Counted from the stretch's first letter, positions 44,001 through 53,381 are shown. The stretch is DNA of 64,000 nt from GM7GCV1 sp965221105 (GCA_965221105.1 OZ244871.1:2294001-2358000); one strand, 5' to 3'. The notes: generated from the sequence alone by a model not told the origin. A program made the numbers and translations.

Positions 44001-44328
44001 TCACTCCGGTGTCAGTTCCCGGCTGACCAGGCTGTGACGCAGGGGACCACTGATGTCTTGCATCAGCACAACTGGGAAACTGGCCGACGCTCACATCAGG
44101 GACACTAAACAGTCCGCTTGGATGGTGCGCTTGTTATCTGTATTCGCCACCAGTACTGTACCCAGTTCCAGGTGACCTGATGGTGTCCCTAATCTCCAAC
44201 ACAGACCCCCGCTGTCACCTCAATATCTTCGCCAGTACGCAGGCTCGTTTTCGGGAGTTCGTGTCTGAACCGGACACTCGCAGGAATATCGGAATGACGC
44301 GGCAGGCAGGGTTTGGCTGAGAAATGCG
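44001..44328. other. Gap between lysS and ung
   Basis: These 328 bases hold no gene I can support. On the minus strand two short pieces (GTVLVANTDNKRTIQADCLV and SFPVVLMQDISGPLRHSL) look like possible decayed coding sequence interrupted by a stop, but no family is evident. No terminator with a T-run is clear. Confidence 0.35.
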
Positions 44329-45006
44329 ATGACGACCACGCCAAAAATCCATCCATCCTGGCTGCAGCAGCTGGGAGCGGAGTTTGAAAAGTCCTATATG
44401 GCCGAACTGCGCTCATTTCTGGTCGCCGAGCGGCAGGCGGGCAAATTGATCTACCCGCGCCCCAATCACTGGTTCGAAGCGCTTAACCGCACACCCTTCG
44501 ATCAGGTTCGTGTGGTGATTCTGGGGCAGGATCCCTATCACGGACCCGGACAGGCTCACGGGCTGTGCTTTTCTGTACCGGAGAATGTTCCCCAACCCCC
44601 CTCACTGTTGAATATTTTCGGGGAATTGTATGATGATCTGGGTCTGTCAGCACCCGCTGGTGGGGATCTCAGTGCCTGGGCTGACCAGGGTGTACTGCTG
44701 CTGAATGCCACCCTGACAGTAGAGGCCCAGCGGGCGGGATCACACCAAAACCGCGGCTGGGAGGAATTTACCGATGCAGCGGTACACAGGCTGAACTCTG
44801 AGGGCTCTAATCTGGTATTCATGCTCTGGGGCAGCTACGCGCAGAGGAAGGGTGCGCGCATTGATGAGAGCCGGCATCTTGTTTTGCGCGCACCTCATCC
44901 GTCGCCTCTTTCCGCGCACCGTGGGTTTCATGGCTGTCGACACTTTTCTCGGGCGAACGCCTATCTGGAAGCACAGGGCAAGGCACCCATCAACTGGCAA
45001 CTTTAG
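44329..45006 (+). CDS. ung: Uracil-DNA glycosylase
   Basis: A 225-residue family 1 enzyme that removes uracil from DNA. It has the water-activating motif GQDPYHGPGQAHG (Asp68), the phenylalanine-stacking region and the DNA-intercalation loop HPSPLSAHRGF near residue 188. Length and motifs are complete. It converges with ygfZ. Confidence 0.97.
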   Translation: MTTTPKIHPSWLQQLGAEFEKSYMAELRSFLVAERQAGKLIYPRPNHWFEALNRTPFDQVRVVILGQDPYHGPGQAHGLCFSVPENVPQPPSLLNIFGELYDDLGLSAPAGGDLSAWADQGVLLLNATLTVEAQRAGSHQNRGWEEFTDAAVHRLNSEGSNLVFMLWGSYAQRKGARIDESRHLVLRAPHPSPLSAHRGFHGCRHFSRANAYLEAQGKAPINWQL

Positions 45007-45065
45007 CTGGTGTATTGACCCTGTTGCCCAGCTGCATCAACGAGGCACTGTGCACTCTGTGATGT

Positions 45066-46025
45066 CTAGTCCAGCAGCTGGTACGCTGAGGTCTGATCGC
45101 CCAGTGTCAAAGAGCCGTGTGATGGCAGATCCAGGGGCAACAACGCGAGTCCACAGGTCGTTTGGGAGTCAGAGTTACTCAGGTTGATCAGATCCCCGAC
45201 GGCTGTGCCCCCTCCGGTCTCAGTGCCTGATTCGGTCAGTTCAGCAGGCAGTGAGACTGTACCGCCCTCGAGGTTTTCAAATTCAATCAGGCGCACACGA
45301 CGCTTGGGTTTGCCTCGATACTCAGTGCGCGCAATAATCTCCTGGCCCGTGTAACACCCCTTGGTAAAGCTTATGGCACCGAGCACATCCAGGTTGAGCT
45401 GGTGAGGCAGGTACTTTTCCGATGTGTGCTCGGTCAGTGTAACCCAACCAGCCCGCAGAACTTGATCTCTCCACCGGGACTCCGGTCCGATGCCCAAGAC
45501 CTGGTCGTTGAAGAGTGTGAGAACCTGTTCGAGCCCGGTCTTCGGGACCAGCGATTCCCTGAACTCTGTTTCCCCAATCCGGTATCGAATCGCGATAGTT
45601 GCGTCCTTGAGCTGCTCAGCCTGCCCTGAAAGTACGCAGGGGTGTCGCCAAGCGGTCAGCTCAACCTTGAAGAAAGCGGCGTACTTCTGCAGATACTCCA
45701 GCGTTTTGTTGACCAGGGTTCGAGGCATTTTCAGATACAGTTTTTCGTCAGCTGCGTCGCTGGACTGGCTCCTGGTCACCGTACAACTGGTAAGCACACG
45801 TCCCTTGACTGTGCAAATGGCACCTGCGACGGTGTCTCCCATTCCGAGGGCGTCGACGTCGGCCGTGCACTGGCCGTGCAGGAACCTTCCGGCATCGATC
45901 CCTGTTATCTCCAGCACGGCATAGCTGTCTATGGGGACCAGGGAATACCCCTCAGCGCCGATTGGGTTGACCGGCTGAGTAGGCCATCTCTGCCGATTGA
46001 AGCCTGGTGTTCCGGACATTTCCAT
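45066..46025 (-). CDS. ygfZ: Folate-binding YgfZ-type iron-sulfur maturation factor
   Basis: A 319-residue protein of the aminomethyltransferase-like fold with the signature KGCYTGQEIIARTEYRGKPK (conserved Cys). YgfZ uses folate and supports Fe-S enzyme assembly, including MiaB. The N-terminal half carries YAVLEITGIDAGRFLHGQCT. It is divergent from sdhE, the conserved arrangement. Confidence 0.93.
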   Translation of the reverse strand: MEMSGTPGFNRQRWPTQPVNPIGAEGYSLVPIDSYAVLEITGIDAGRFLHGQCTADVDALGMGDTVAGAICTVKGRVLTSCTVTRSQSSDAADEKLYLKMPRTLVNKTLEYLQKYAAFFKVELTAWRHPCVLSGQAEQLKDATIAIRYRIGETEFRESLVPKTGLEQVLTLFNDQVLGIGPESRWRDQVLRAGWVTLTEHTSEKYLPHQLNLDVLGAISFTKGCYTGQEIIARTEYRGKPKRRVRLIEFENLEGGTVSLPAELTESGTETGGGTAVGDLINLSNSDSQTTCGLALLPLDLPSHGSLTLGDQTSAYQLLD

Positions 46026-46137
46026 TTCCTCGTACTGTGGATTTGAGCTACAGTTGGATCCTGAGCCTCTATAATATGGGGCCGAATCAGATTTATCCCA
46101 TAGTTCAGTTTGCTACCTGTGCATCGAGAGGAACCCG

Positions 46138-46380
46138 GTGGAGAAAAATCGCCTCAGATGGGCCGTCCGTCGGGGAATGCTCGAGCTCGATCTCGTGCTG
46201 TCCCCTTTTCTTGAGCATCACTACGATGCATTACCGCCGGAAAACCGGGAACTCTTCCGTCAGCTGCTGGAGGAGCAGGATCAGGATCTGTTTAACTGGT
46301 TTATCCATCGCCAGCAACCCCCAACGGCCGAATTACAGAAAATCGTTTCACTGATCCGCAGGAAAATGGTATCTGATTGA
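46138..46380 (+). CDS. sdhE: Succinate dehydrogenase flavinylation factor
   Basis: An 80-residue helical protein (formerly YgfY) with the conserved RRGMLELD (RGxxE) surface motif and NRELFRQLLEEQDQDLFNWF. It promotes covalent FAD attachment to SdhA and FrdA. It starts with GTG. A good -10 (TATAAT at 46070-46075) lies upstream, with no clear -35. Confidence 0.93.
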   Translation: MEKNRLRWAVRRGMLELDLVLSPFLEHHYDALPPENRELFRQLLEEQDQDLFNWFIHRQQPPTAELQKIVSLIRRKMVSD

Positions 46381-46476
46381 ATCTCTGGCAGTGGCTCTGT
46401 TTGAAAATCCGCCTGTTCCAGCAGAAACAAAACCAGTATAGTGATTGAAACATCAATTAATCGGAAGGAAAGAACC

Positions 46477-47008
46477 ATGAAGTCATTCCATAATTCACCC
46501 CCCCCATAGACTAGCAGTCCTCCTCGCTGCGCTGGCAGTGTTGCTGGGGCTGCCTGCGGCCGCGACAGCGACATCCACTTGCACGGCACCATACCAGTAC
46601 AAGGGCACGTCAAATGATCTAACATCCGCCGAGAGCGAGTTCTTGGAGGGCGCCGCTCGGTATATCGTCAACCCGACATACCCGCACACGCCCTGCGCAC
46701 GTCTCTGCCTGTACGCCACCCAGGTCCCGGGACAAGTCTGTTCGCAAAGACTATGGGCCAATCGTGATGACCCTTTTCCCCGAACTACCTACTGTTCGTC
46801 CGACCCGCAATGCCAAGGGTTGCTGAGCAGCCAGCAGGTGAGCGAGCGTGGCTGCGATCCTGCGGAGGATGCCTGGGAGGAGGGTCTTGTTGTGGACCTT
46901 GAGGAAAACACCGAACTCATCACCATGAACCTCCAGCACTGGCAGAAGGATCTGAACCTTGCCGGGACGCGCTATAGCTGCATGCTCGGAGAGACGGGGC
47001 TGCGATGA
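46477..47008 (+). pseudogene. Cysteine-rich exported protein, frameshifted in a poly-C tract
   Basis: A ribosome-binding site (GGAAGGA) precedes an ATG at 46477, but the frame MKSFHNSPPP stops at once after eight C (46498-46505). With seven C it would read on as HRLAVLLAALAVLLGLPAAA, a clear signal peptide. The mature part (TSTCTAPYQYKGTSNDLTSA onward, to 47008) holds about 8 Cys in pairs and no known domain. The intact product would be about 176 residues. The single extra C could be a real inactivation, phase variation or a sequence error. Otherwise a shorter start within the signal at 46538 would be needed. Confidence 0.6.
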
Positions 47009-47144
47009 ACGGCTTGGCGTGTCTCCGGGACGGCGGCCCCAGCCTGCCCTTTCTCATGCGGACATGCATGATCTTCCATAAACACTGCCGAAATTTCAAA
47101 CTGATACACTACCGGATCTCTGGCCCGGCCGGATGGCCGGTCCG

Positions 47145-48773
47145 CTAGTCGTTGCGGCTGACAATCATATTTTGCCCGGCAAAATTGATTGGCACCATGA
47201 TCGTGTCTTTGGCAATGGCCGATTGATCAGGGTAATCCAGGGAATAGTGCAGGCCACGACTCTCGTGTCGCTGGATGGCTGAAATAATAATGCGCTCCGC
47301 CACGACCGCGAGGTTTCTGAGCTCAATCAGGTCACTGGTGATACGGTAATTGGAATAAAACTCCTGGATTTCCATGTGCAGCAGCCTGATCCGGTGCTGA
47401 GCCCGCTGCAAACGCTTGTTGGTTCTCACAATACCGACGTAATCCCACATAAATCGGCGCAATTCGTCCCAGTTGTGAGAAATGACAACGGCCTCATCAG
47501 AGTCGGTGACCCGGGTTTCATCCCAGGGCTTGGCATAGTCAGGCGGGGGTATATCAGCAATACAGCTTTCGATATTGCGGGCGGAGAAGTGCGCATAGAC
47601 GAAGCACTCCAGCAGGGAATTGCTGGCCATTCGATTGGCTCCATGCATTCCGGTGAAGGCTACTTCTCCAATTGCGTACAGATTGCGAAGGTCTGTTTGA
47701 CCGTGCTCGTCCACCACAATGCCTCCGCAGGTGTAATGTGCTGCTGGCACAACGGGGATTGCCTGTCGGGTGATGTCGATACCGAATTCCATGCAGCGGC
47801 TGTAGATGGTGGGGAAGTGGGAACGGATGAAGGCGTCGGGTTTGTGGCTGATGTTCAGTAATACATGATCGCAGCCCAGTCGTTTCATTTCGTAGTCGAT
47901 TGCTCTGGCGACGACATCACGGGGTGCGAGCTCTGCACGTTCATGAAATCGGTGCATGAAGTGCTCGCCGTTGGGCAGCACCAGTGCGGCCCCTTCTCCG
48001 CGCAGCGCCTCGGAAATGAGAAAAGACTTCGCCTGAGGATGATAGAGGCAGGTCGGGTGAAACTGGTTGAATTCCATGTTGGCGACACGGCATCCGGCTC
48101 GCCAGGCTATGGCGATTCCGTCCCCGGACGCGCCGTCTGGATTTGTGGAATACAGATAGACTTTGCTGGCGCCTCCAGTCGCCAGAATCACCGCTTTGGC
48201 CTGAAACAGGATCACGTCCCCGGTGTCTACATTGAGAACATAGGCTCCGTTGCAGCGAATCTGAGTGGATCCGTAATCTGCCTGTTTGAGCAGATCGACG
48301 GCAATGTGGTGCTCGAAGACTTCAATATTGGGTTCTTCAAGCACGCGTGCCGAGAGCGAGTCGCTGACGGCCTTGCCGGTAGCGTCAGCATTGTGGATAA
48401 TGCGACGATAGCTGTGGCCGCCTTCCTGGGTCAGGTGCAGGCTGTCAATGTCCTCGGCATCGCCGGAGAACTCCACCCCCATATCGAGCAGCCACTGAAC
48501 TGCGCGGGAGCTGTTCGATACAACCCGGTGCACGGTGCCTTCATGGCACAGGCCTGCCCCCGCTGCCAGCGTATCCTCGACGTGGGCGCTCACGCTGTCC
48601 TCGCTGCCCAGTACCGCGGCAATGCCACCCTGGGCCCAGTAGGTCGATCCGGATGTAATCCCGGTCTTGCTGAGTACCGAGACACTGTGATTTTGTGCCA
48701 GGTGCAGCGCGGCCGATAAACCAGCCGCACCGCTGCCAATGATTAAGACATCTGAGTAGCGTGCATCGCTCAT
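47145..48773 (-). CDS. nadB: L-aspartate oxidase
   Basis: The 542-residue flavoprotein oxidises L-aspartate to iminoaspartate in NAD synthesis. It has the FAD motif GSGAAGLSAALHLA (near residue 13), TYWAQGGIAAVLG and the substrate-site runs FHPTCLYHP and RGEGAALVLPNGEHFMHRFH, with AHYTCGGIVVDEHGQT further on. The C-terminal helical domain is complete. It is divergent from rpoE, as in pseudomonads. Confidence 0.97.
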   Translation of the reverse strand: MSDARYSDVLIIGSGAAGLSAALHLAQNHSVSVLSKTGITSGSTYWAQGGIAAVLGSEDSVSAHVEDTLAAGAGLCHEGTVHRVVSNSSRAVQWLLDMGVEFSGDAEDIDSLHLTQEGGHSYRRIIHNADATGKAVSDSLSARVLEEPNIEVFEHHIAVDLLKQADYGSTQIRCNGAYVLNVDTGDVILFQAKAVILATGGASKVYLYSTNPDGASGDGIAIAWRAGCRVANMEFNQFHPTCLYHPQAKSFLISEALRGEGAALVLPNGEHFMHRFHERAELAPRDVVARAIDYEMKRLGCDHVLLNISHKPDAFIRSHFPTIYSRCMEFGIDITRQAIPVVPAAHYTCGGIVVDEHGQTDLRNLYAIGEVAFTGMHGANRMASNSLLECFVYAHFSARNIESCIADIPPPDYAKPWDETRVTDSDEAVVISHNWDELRRFMWDYVGIVRTNKRLQRAQHRIRLLHMEIQEFYSNYRITSDLIELRNLAVVAERIIISAIQRHESRGLHYSLDYPDQSAIAKDTIMVPINFAGQNMIVSRND

Positions 48774-48889
48774 CGGGATAGGTGTTCAGTTGTGGGACAG
48801 ATAGAATGGTACCTGGTTGCAGGAGTCGCCAGTCGCTAGTATATCTGCAAGCACGCTCATTCGCAGGAGGCCTGGTTTGTGTTTTCGTG

Positions 48890-48917
48890 GGAATTTTTGG
48901 TTCACGGGCCTGTCTAG
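48890..48917 (+). promoter_or_regulatory. SigmaE-type autoregulatory promoter of rpoE
   Basis: GGAATTT (48890-48896) and GTCTAG (48912-48917) are separated by 15 bases, close to the sigmaE consensus GGAACTT-N15-GTCTAA. It lies about 110 bases before the rpoE start. This would let RpoE amplify its own operon under envelope stress. Confidence 0.55.
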
Positions 48918-49033
48918 TTCATGCAGAATATGCCGCTGGTGGTCTCTGGATTCTGATCTGGTGTGAATACGCACAGGCCTATTCAACCGATTCTTGCAGC
49001 CTGACTCACCAGGTGAACAGCGGAGAAAACACA

Positions 49034-49615
49034 ATGGCCCGGGGGGCAGAGCAGAGTGACGCGCAGCTTGTCAAGCGCGTTCAGAAAGGTGACAGGCAGG
49101 CCTTTGATTTTCTTGTGCTCAAGCACCAGTATAAGGTTCAGGCGGTCATCAGCCGGTTTATCAGGGACCAGGCAGAGGTCCAGGATATTGCACAGGAAGC
49201 GTTTATCAAAGCCTACCGTGCAGTGCATAATTTTCGTGGAGAAAGTCAGTTTTATACTTGGCTGTATCGAATTGCCGTCAATACAGCGAAGAATCATCTG
49301 GTGACCCGTAACCGGCGCCCGCCCAGCGACGATATCGACATCAACGAAGCCGAATCCTATGGTGGCAGTGAGTATCTGAAAGATAACGATACTCCCGAGG
49401 GGGAGATGTATCGTGGTGAGCTTGAGCAGGCTGTATTCCATGCGATTGCCGAATTACCCGAAGATTTGCGAACTGCAGTGACCCTGCGCGAGATGGAAGG
49501 CATGAGTTACGAGGAGATCGCAGAAGTCATGGAGTGCCCGGTGGGCACGGTTCGGTCGCGAATTTTCCGGGCGCGGGAAGCTATAACCGACAAGATTCGT
49601 CCGCTCATGGAATAG
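49034..49615 (+). CDS. rpoE: Extracytoplasmic-stress sigma factor RpoE/AlgU
   Basis: A 193-residue ECF sigma factor. Region 2 reads FDFLVLKHQYKVQAVISRFI and DQAEVQDIAQEAFIKAYRAV; region 4 reads EGMSYEEIAEVMECPVGTVR. The ATG at 49034 is used because it gives the family length and has GGAGAA upstream; a much longer frame to 48782 is spurious. It directs the response to misfolded outer-membrane proteins and is held by RseA. Confidence 0.96.
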   Translation: MARGAEQSDAQLVKRVQKGDRQAFDFLVLKHQYKVQAVISRFIRDQAEVQDIAQEAFIKAYRAVHNFRGESQFYTWLYRIAVNTAKNHLVTRNRRPPSDDIDINEAESYGGSEYLKDNDTPEGEMYRGELEQAVFHAIAELPEDLRTAVTLREMEGMSYEEIAEVMECPVGTVRSRIFRAREAITDKIRPLME

Positions 49616-49778
49616 CTCCGTGGCAGCACTGTGGCGCCGTGCCCCAATGCAGCGTTCAGGTTCATACACAGGGGAAAGATGCTAAATTTTTGAAACTTTT
49701 ACGAAAATTTCCTGTCACACCCTCCAACTTTGCAGGACAATGACCGTCAACTACCTCGTGCCCGACAGAGTCGAATAT

Positions 49779-50402
49779 ATGAGTCAACAACCTTTGGATA
49801 TGCGTGAAACCCTTTCTGCCTTGGTCGATGGGGAGGCCTCTGACCTGGAGCTCAGAAGAATACTGCGCGAGCGAAATGAGGGCTCAGATGGCAGCGATCT
49901 GCGAGACCGCTGGGACTCATATCAGAAGATCAGCGCGGCTCTTCGCAGGAATGAGTATCAGGGAGTTGATATCAGCTCTGCCGTTATGGAGGCTGTTTTC
50001 CAGGAACCCCCTGCGGGCACAATACGGCAGTGGGGGCGCGCAGTGCGTCAGACTGCCATAGCAGCCTCGGTTGCGGGTGTTGCGCTTTTGGGTGTGCAGC
50101 AGTATCAGATTGCCCAGAACCAGATGTCCGGCTCAAGCTCTGTGGCTGAAGCTTCCCGGGCCACCCAGGCTTTTCCGGTCGAGCAGCCGCCATCCGGATT
50201 TGAGTTTCAGCCGGTTACCCGGGCTGTGAGTTCTTCGGAGCAGGTGCTGACTCAGGGTACACAGATTCAAATCCCGGTTGACCGGGATCAGATGATGGCG
50301 CATCTGGATGAATTGGTGAGAGAGCACTCCGAAAAAGCAGTTCGCGCGAACCAGAGCCTGTTGCCCGTCGTGCGCGTTCCGGCTTCCGAATCGGAACAGT
50401 GA
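49779..50402 (+). CDS. rseA: Anti-sigmaE factor RseA/MucA
   Basis: A 207-residue inner-membrane protein. The cytoplasmic sigma-binding domain starts MSQQPLDMRETLSALVDGEA and includes LRDRWDSYQKISAALRRN. One membrane segment lies near residues 92-108 (AIAASVAGVALLGVQQY). The periplasmic domain, cut by DegS/AlgW and watched by RseB, follows. An in-frame ATG at 49740 would add 13 residues not typical of the family; 49779 is preferred. Confidence 0.92.
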   Translation: MSQQPLDMRETLSALVDGEASDLELRRILRERNEGSDGSDLRDRWDSYQKISAALRRNEYQGVDISSAVMEAVFQEPPAGTIRQWGRAVRQTAIAASVAGVALLGVQQYQIAQNQMSGSSSVAEASRATQAFPVEQPPSGFEFQPVTRAVSSSEQVLTQGTQIQIPVDRDQMMAHLDELVREHSEKAVRANQSLLPVVRVPASESEQ

Positions 50403-50452
50403 AGAAGTTCGCCTCGAAGCGATTGCGATGAAGACTTTTCGGAAACTGTAAC

Positions 50453-51412
50453 TTGAACCCGCGCCATATCATCGCCACTATAAAAACAGGCCTGTGCGGC
50501 CTGTTTTTATTTGTGCCGGCAGCAAGCCCCGTCTGGGCGCAGAGCGATCTGCCCAATCGCACCGATCCGCGAGCGATGTACGACAAGATGATTCAGAGTC
50601 TAAGCGCATTTGACTATCGGGGCATTTTGACCTACGAGCAGGGCGGCAGTATCCAGACGTTCCTGATCGCCTCCGAAGCGGTGGACAACCAAGTCGATCA
50701 GATGCTTGAAAAGCTTGACGGGCCAATGGCGAAGCACAGCTATCAGTTTGAAATCGACTGTGACAGACCGGCCCGAAAAACCGCCAGGGAGTTAAGCGAC
50801 TACTACAATTTTTACACTCGTGGTGATACCAGAATTGCCGGTCACGACGGGGTGGAGATCGTTCTATCTCCAGTTGACAAGTACCGCAATGGTTTCCACT
50901 ATGTGATTGATCCGATGACCGGCCTGATGCTGCGGTCCATGGTGTTGACTCCAGATCGCCGCATGGTGGAGCGCACACAATTTGTGTCTCTCGACTACCG
51001 AAACCGTGCCGCTCCTCGGCGGGGTGCGGATGCACCGCCAGAAGATGTCTTGGAAGATGTTCTGGTCGGGGCGGAGAATTCCGGGGACGACTCAAGAGAA
51101 GTAGGCTGCACTCCACTGAGAATCGAAAATGGCTGGGCTGCTGGCTGGCTTCCGGCCGGGTTTGAGCTGGTTGGTTCCGAACTGGACGCTGATCGGGCCA
51201 ACCTGGTGTATGCAGACGGCATCTCCATGTTCACGGTGTTTATTGAATCGGTGCTCGAGAGTTTTCTGCCTCCCAGTAATGCGCAGCGAGGGGCCACGAC
51301 CGTGTATTTGGACTATCTGTCTGACCAGTCTTCTACCTATCTGGTATCCATCGTTGGAGAAGTGCCGATTGCCACATCCGAGCGGGTTCTGGGTTCTCTG
51401 CGCCGCAACTAG
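50453..51412 (+). CDS. rseB: SigmaE regulatory protein RseB/MucB
   Basis: A 319-residue periplasmic protein that binds RseA and protects it until lipopolysaccharide is sensed. It has a signal peptide (KTGLCGLFLFVPAASPVWA), the lipoprotein-like domain (MIQSLSAFDYRGILTYEQGG) and the C-terminal domain (GWAAGWLPAGFELVGSELDA). The only start that keeps the whole signal is TTG at 50453. The first signal-peptide codons form a terminator-like hairpin. Confidence 0.93.
   Translation: MNPRHIIATIKTGLCGLFLFVPAASPVWAQSDLPNRTDPRAMYDKMIQSLSAFDYRGILTYEQGGSIQTFLIASEAVDNQVDQMLEKLDGPMAKHSYQFEIDCDRPARKTARELSDYYNFYTRGDTRIAGHDGVEIVLSPVDKYRNGFHYVIDPMTGLMLRSMVLTPDRRMVERTQFVSLDYRNRAAPRRGADAPPEDVLEDVLVGAENSGDDSREVGCTPLRIENGWAAGWLPAGFELVGSELDADRANLVYADGISMFTVFIESVLESFLPPSNAQRGATTVYLDYLSDQSSTYLVSIVGEVPIATSERVLGSLRRN
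50482..50508 (+). terminator. Intrinsic-terminator-like hairpin inside the start of rseB
   Basis: AAAAACAGGCC (50482-50492) and GGCCTGTTTTT (50498-50508) form a perfect 11-bp stem with a 5-base loop and a T-run. It encodes part of the RseB signal peptide. It may terminate a share of the rpoE-rseA transcripts. Confidence 0.7.
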
Positions 51413-51450
51413 GTATACTGACCGGCAATGCTCTCAAAATCTGAATCCAT

Positions 51451-51906
51451 ATGTTAGTCGAGCACGGCACCATTGTTGAAGTGAGCGACGATGCTCTGTT
51501 GGTGGAAGTGATTCAATCCGGTACCTGTGGCACATGTGCCATGCAGAGGGGATGTGGGCAGGGTGTTCTGGCCCGATATCTGGCAAGCAGTCACCATGTA
51601 CGGGTCGCCATTCTGAAATCCGGGCACCGTACATTTTCAGTTGGGGAGCAGCTTGAGTTGGGCATCGATGAATATGCCACGGTGCGCGCTGCCCTGCTGG
51701 TATACCTGGTGCCTGTGCTCTGTCTGGTTGGTGGATCACTTGTGGGTGGTCTGCACTCAGAACCAGTGTCGATTGTACTCGCAATTGTCGGTGTGCTCGC
51801 CAGCGGCTGCTGCGTGCGGTTTTTCAGCCGAAAGAAGGCCGATGATCCTGCCTATTCGCCCGTAGTCGTCGACGATCATGCGATCCTCAGGGTCCTGTCG
51901 CCCTAG
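51451..51906 (+). CDS. rseC: SigmaE regulatory protein RseC/MucC
   Basis: A 151-residue inner-membrane protein. An N-terminal domain has a Cys cluster (SGTCGTCAMQRGCGQG), then two membrane segments (about residues 79-99 and 105-123: LLVYLVPVLCLVGGSLVGG, VSIVLAIVGVLASGC). RseC-type proteins also support SoxR reduction. It lies 38 bases after rseB. Confidence 0.93.
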   Translation: MLVEHGTIVEVSDDALLVEVIQSGTCGTCAMQRGCGQGVLARYLASSHHVRVAILKSGHRTFSVGEQLELGIDEYATVRAALLVYLVPVLCLVGGSLVGGLHSEPVSIVLAIVGVLASGCCVRFFSRKKADDPAYSPVVVDDHAILRVLSP

Positions 51907-51965
51907 CCGCGTGTGCCCGGGCTACAGCCCTCAACGTTATTCGTCCAGCCATTAGAGAATTGTCT

Positions 51966-53369
51966 ATGTTCAGGGGTGTTCAACATCAACCATTCTGTGC
52001 TCTGCTGATTCTGTCTGTCGCCATGCTGGGTTCGACAGGCGCACAGGCGCGAGGACTTCCCGATTTTACCGACCTGATTCGCTCCAGCAGCCCGGCGGTT
52101 GTCAAGATCAATACGCTCGGTGCGGTCACTTCCGGATCGGGGCAGGGCCAAAATCCCAATCTTCCGCCCTTCTTTCGGGATTTTTTCGAACAGTTTCCAG
52201 AGCCCCAGCGCAGGCCATCGGCGGGGATTGGTTCGGGCTTTATTGTTTCGGGAGACGGGTATGTTGTGACCAATCACCATGTGGTTGAGGGAGCTGCACA
52301 AATCAGGGTACGACTCAATGATCGCCGTGAATATGAGGCGAGGGTCGTAGGTTCGGATTTTCGTTCCGATCTGGCTCTGCTCAAGATTGAGGAGAAGGAT
52401 TTGCCGAACCTTGAGTTCGCCAATTCGGATGATCTTGAGGTTGGCGACTGGGTTGTGGCCATAGGCTCCCCCTTTGATCTGGAATACTCTGCCAGTGCTG
52501 GGATCGTCAGTGCAATTGGTCGCAGTCTGCCCAGTGGCACCGGCCAGGACTATGTCCCTTTCATCCAGACCGATGTGGCGATTAACCCTGGAAACTCGGG
52601 AGGGCCGCTGTTTAATCTCGATGGCAAGGTCGTGGGTATCAACTCACAGATCTACACACGCTCAGGCGGCTTTATGGGGCTGTCTTTCGCTGTGCCTTCA
52701 GGCCTCGCCATGGACGTCATTGAGCAACTGAAGAAAAACGGTACAGTCTCGCGTGGCTGGCTGGGTGTGATGATTCAGGACGTGAACCGTAGTCTTGCCG
52801 ATTCCTTTGGTCTGGATGTCCCCCAGGGGGCACTGGTATCCCACGTGCAGAAAGGTGGTCCGGCCGATGTGGCCGGTATTCAGGTAGGCGATGTGATCGT
52901 GGAATTTGCTGACCAGCCTATAGAGTACTCGCATGATCTGCCGCATGTGGTGGGACAGGTTGATCCGGGCACCGAGGCAGCTGCCCAGATCATACGCCAG
53001 AAGCAGGAGATCAGGATAACCGTTGAAGTGGGGACTTTGACGCAGGGTGGACAGACTTTACTGGGCAGCAACGACCCGAATGCACGCCAGGAAGGGCTTG
53101 GGCTGATTCTGAAGGATTCGGACCCTGCAGCGCTGGACAAACTCGATCTTGAGGCCGGCATTCTCGTCCGCCGCGTTGAACCTGGTTCCCCCGCTGCACA
53201 AGCAGGCTTGATCGCCGGAGACATCATAGTGCAAATTGCGTTTCAGGATCTCAGTACAGTTGCAGAGTTTGAGCGAATCGTCTCAGAGCTGGAAACAGGT
53301 GCAGTTGTGCCCATCCTGTTCTATCGCGGCGATACAGCAGTCTTTCGCACGATTCAGGTCGACGATTAA
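51966..53369 (+). CDS. mucD: Periplasmic serine protease MucD/DegP
   Basis: The 467-residue HtrA protease has a signal peptide (ALLILSVAMLGSTGAQA). The catalytic His is in TNHHVVEG (~104), Asp in SDLALLKI (~134) and Ser in GNSGGPLF (~210). Two PDZ domains follow (GWLGVMIQDVNRSLADSFGL and VRRVEPGSPAAQAGLIAGDI). It degrades or refolds misfolded envelope proteins and closes the rpoE operon, as in Pseudomonas. Its stop lies 8 bases before the IS66-like insertion. Confidence 0.96.
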   Translation: MFRGVQHQPFCALLILSVAMLGSTGAQARGLPDFTDLIRSSSPAVVKINTLGAVTSGSGQGQNPNLPPFFRDFFEQFPEPQRRPSAGIGSGFIVSGDGYVVTNHHVVEGAAQIRVRLNDRREYEARVVGSDFRSDLALLKIEEKDLPNLEFANSDDLEVGDWVVAIGSPFDLEYSASAGIVSAIGRSLPSGTGQDYVPFIQTDVAINPGNSGGPLFNLDGKVVGINSQIYTRSGGFMGLSFAVPSGLAMDVIEQLKKNGTVSRGWLGVMIQDVNRSLADSFGLDVPQGALVSHVQKGGPADVAGIQVGDVIVEFADQPIEYSHDLPHVVGQVDPGTEAAAQIIRQKQEIRITVEVGTLTQGGQTLLGSNDPNARQEGLGLILKDSDPAALDKLDLEAGILVRRVEPGSPAAQAGLIAGDIIVQIAFQDLSTVAEFERIVSELETGAVVPILFYRGDTAVFRTIQVDD

Positions 53370-53377
53370 AATCATTC
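53370..53377. repeat. Left copy of the 8-bp target duplication
   Basis: AATCATTC, starting one base after the mucD stop. It matches the right copy at 7 of 8 bases. Confidence 0.7.
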
Positions 53378-53381
53378 GTAC

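Noticed and set aside
47865..48719. Long plus-strand open frame over nadB
   Set aside because: It is the complement of a complete, certain gene and shows no domain.
49692..49728. GAAACTT ... TGTCAC between rpoE and rseA as a second sigmaE promoter
   Set aside because: The spacing between the two parts is about 25 bases, far from the 15-16 required.
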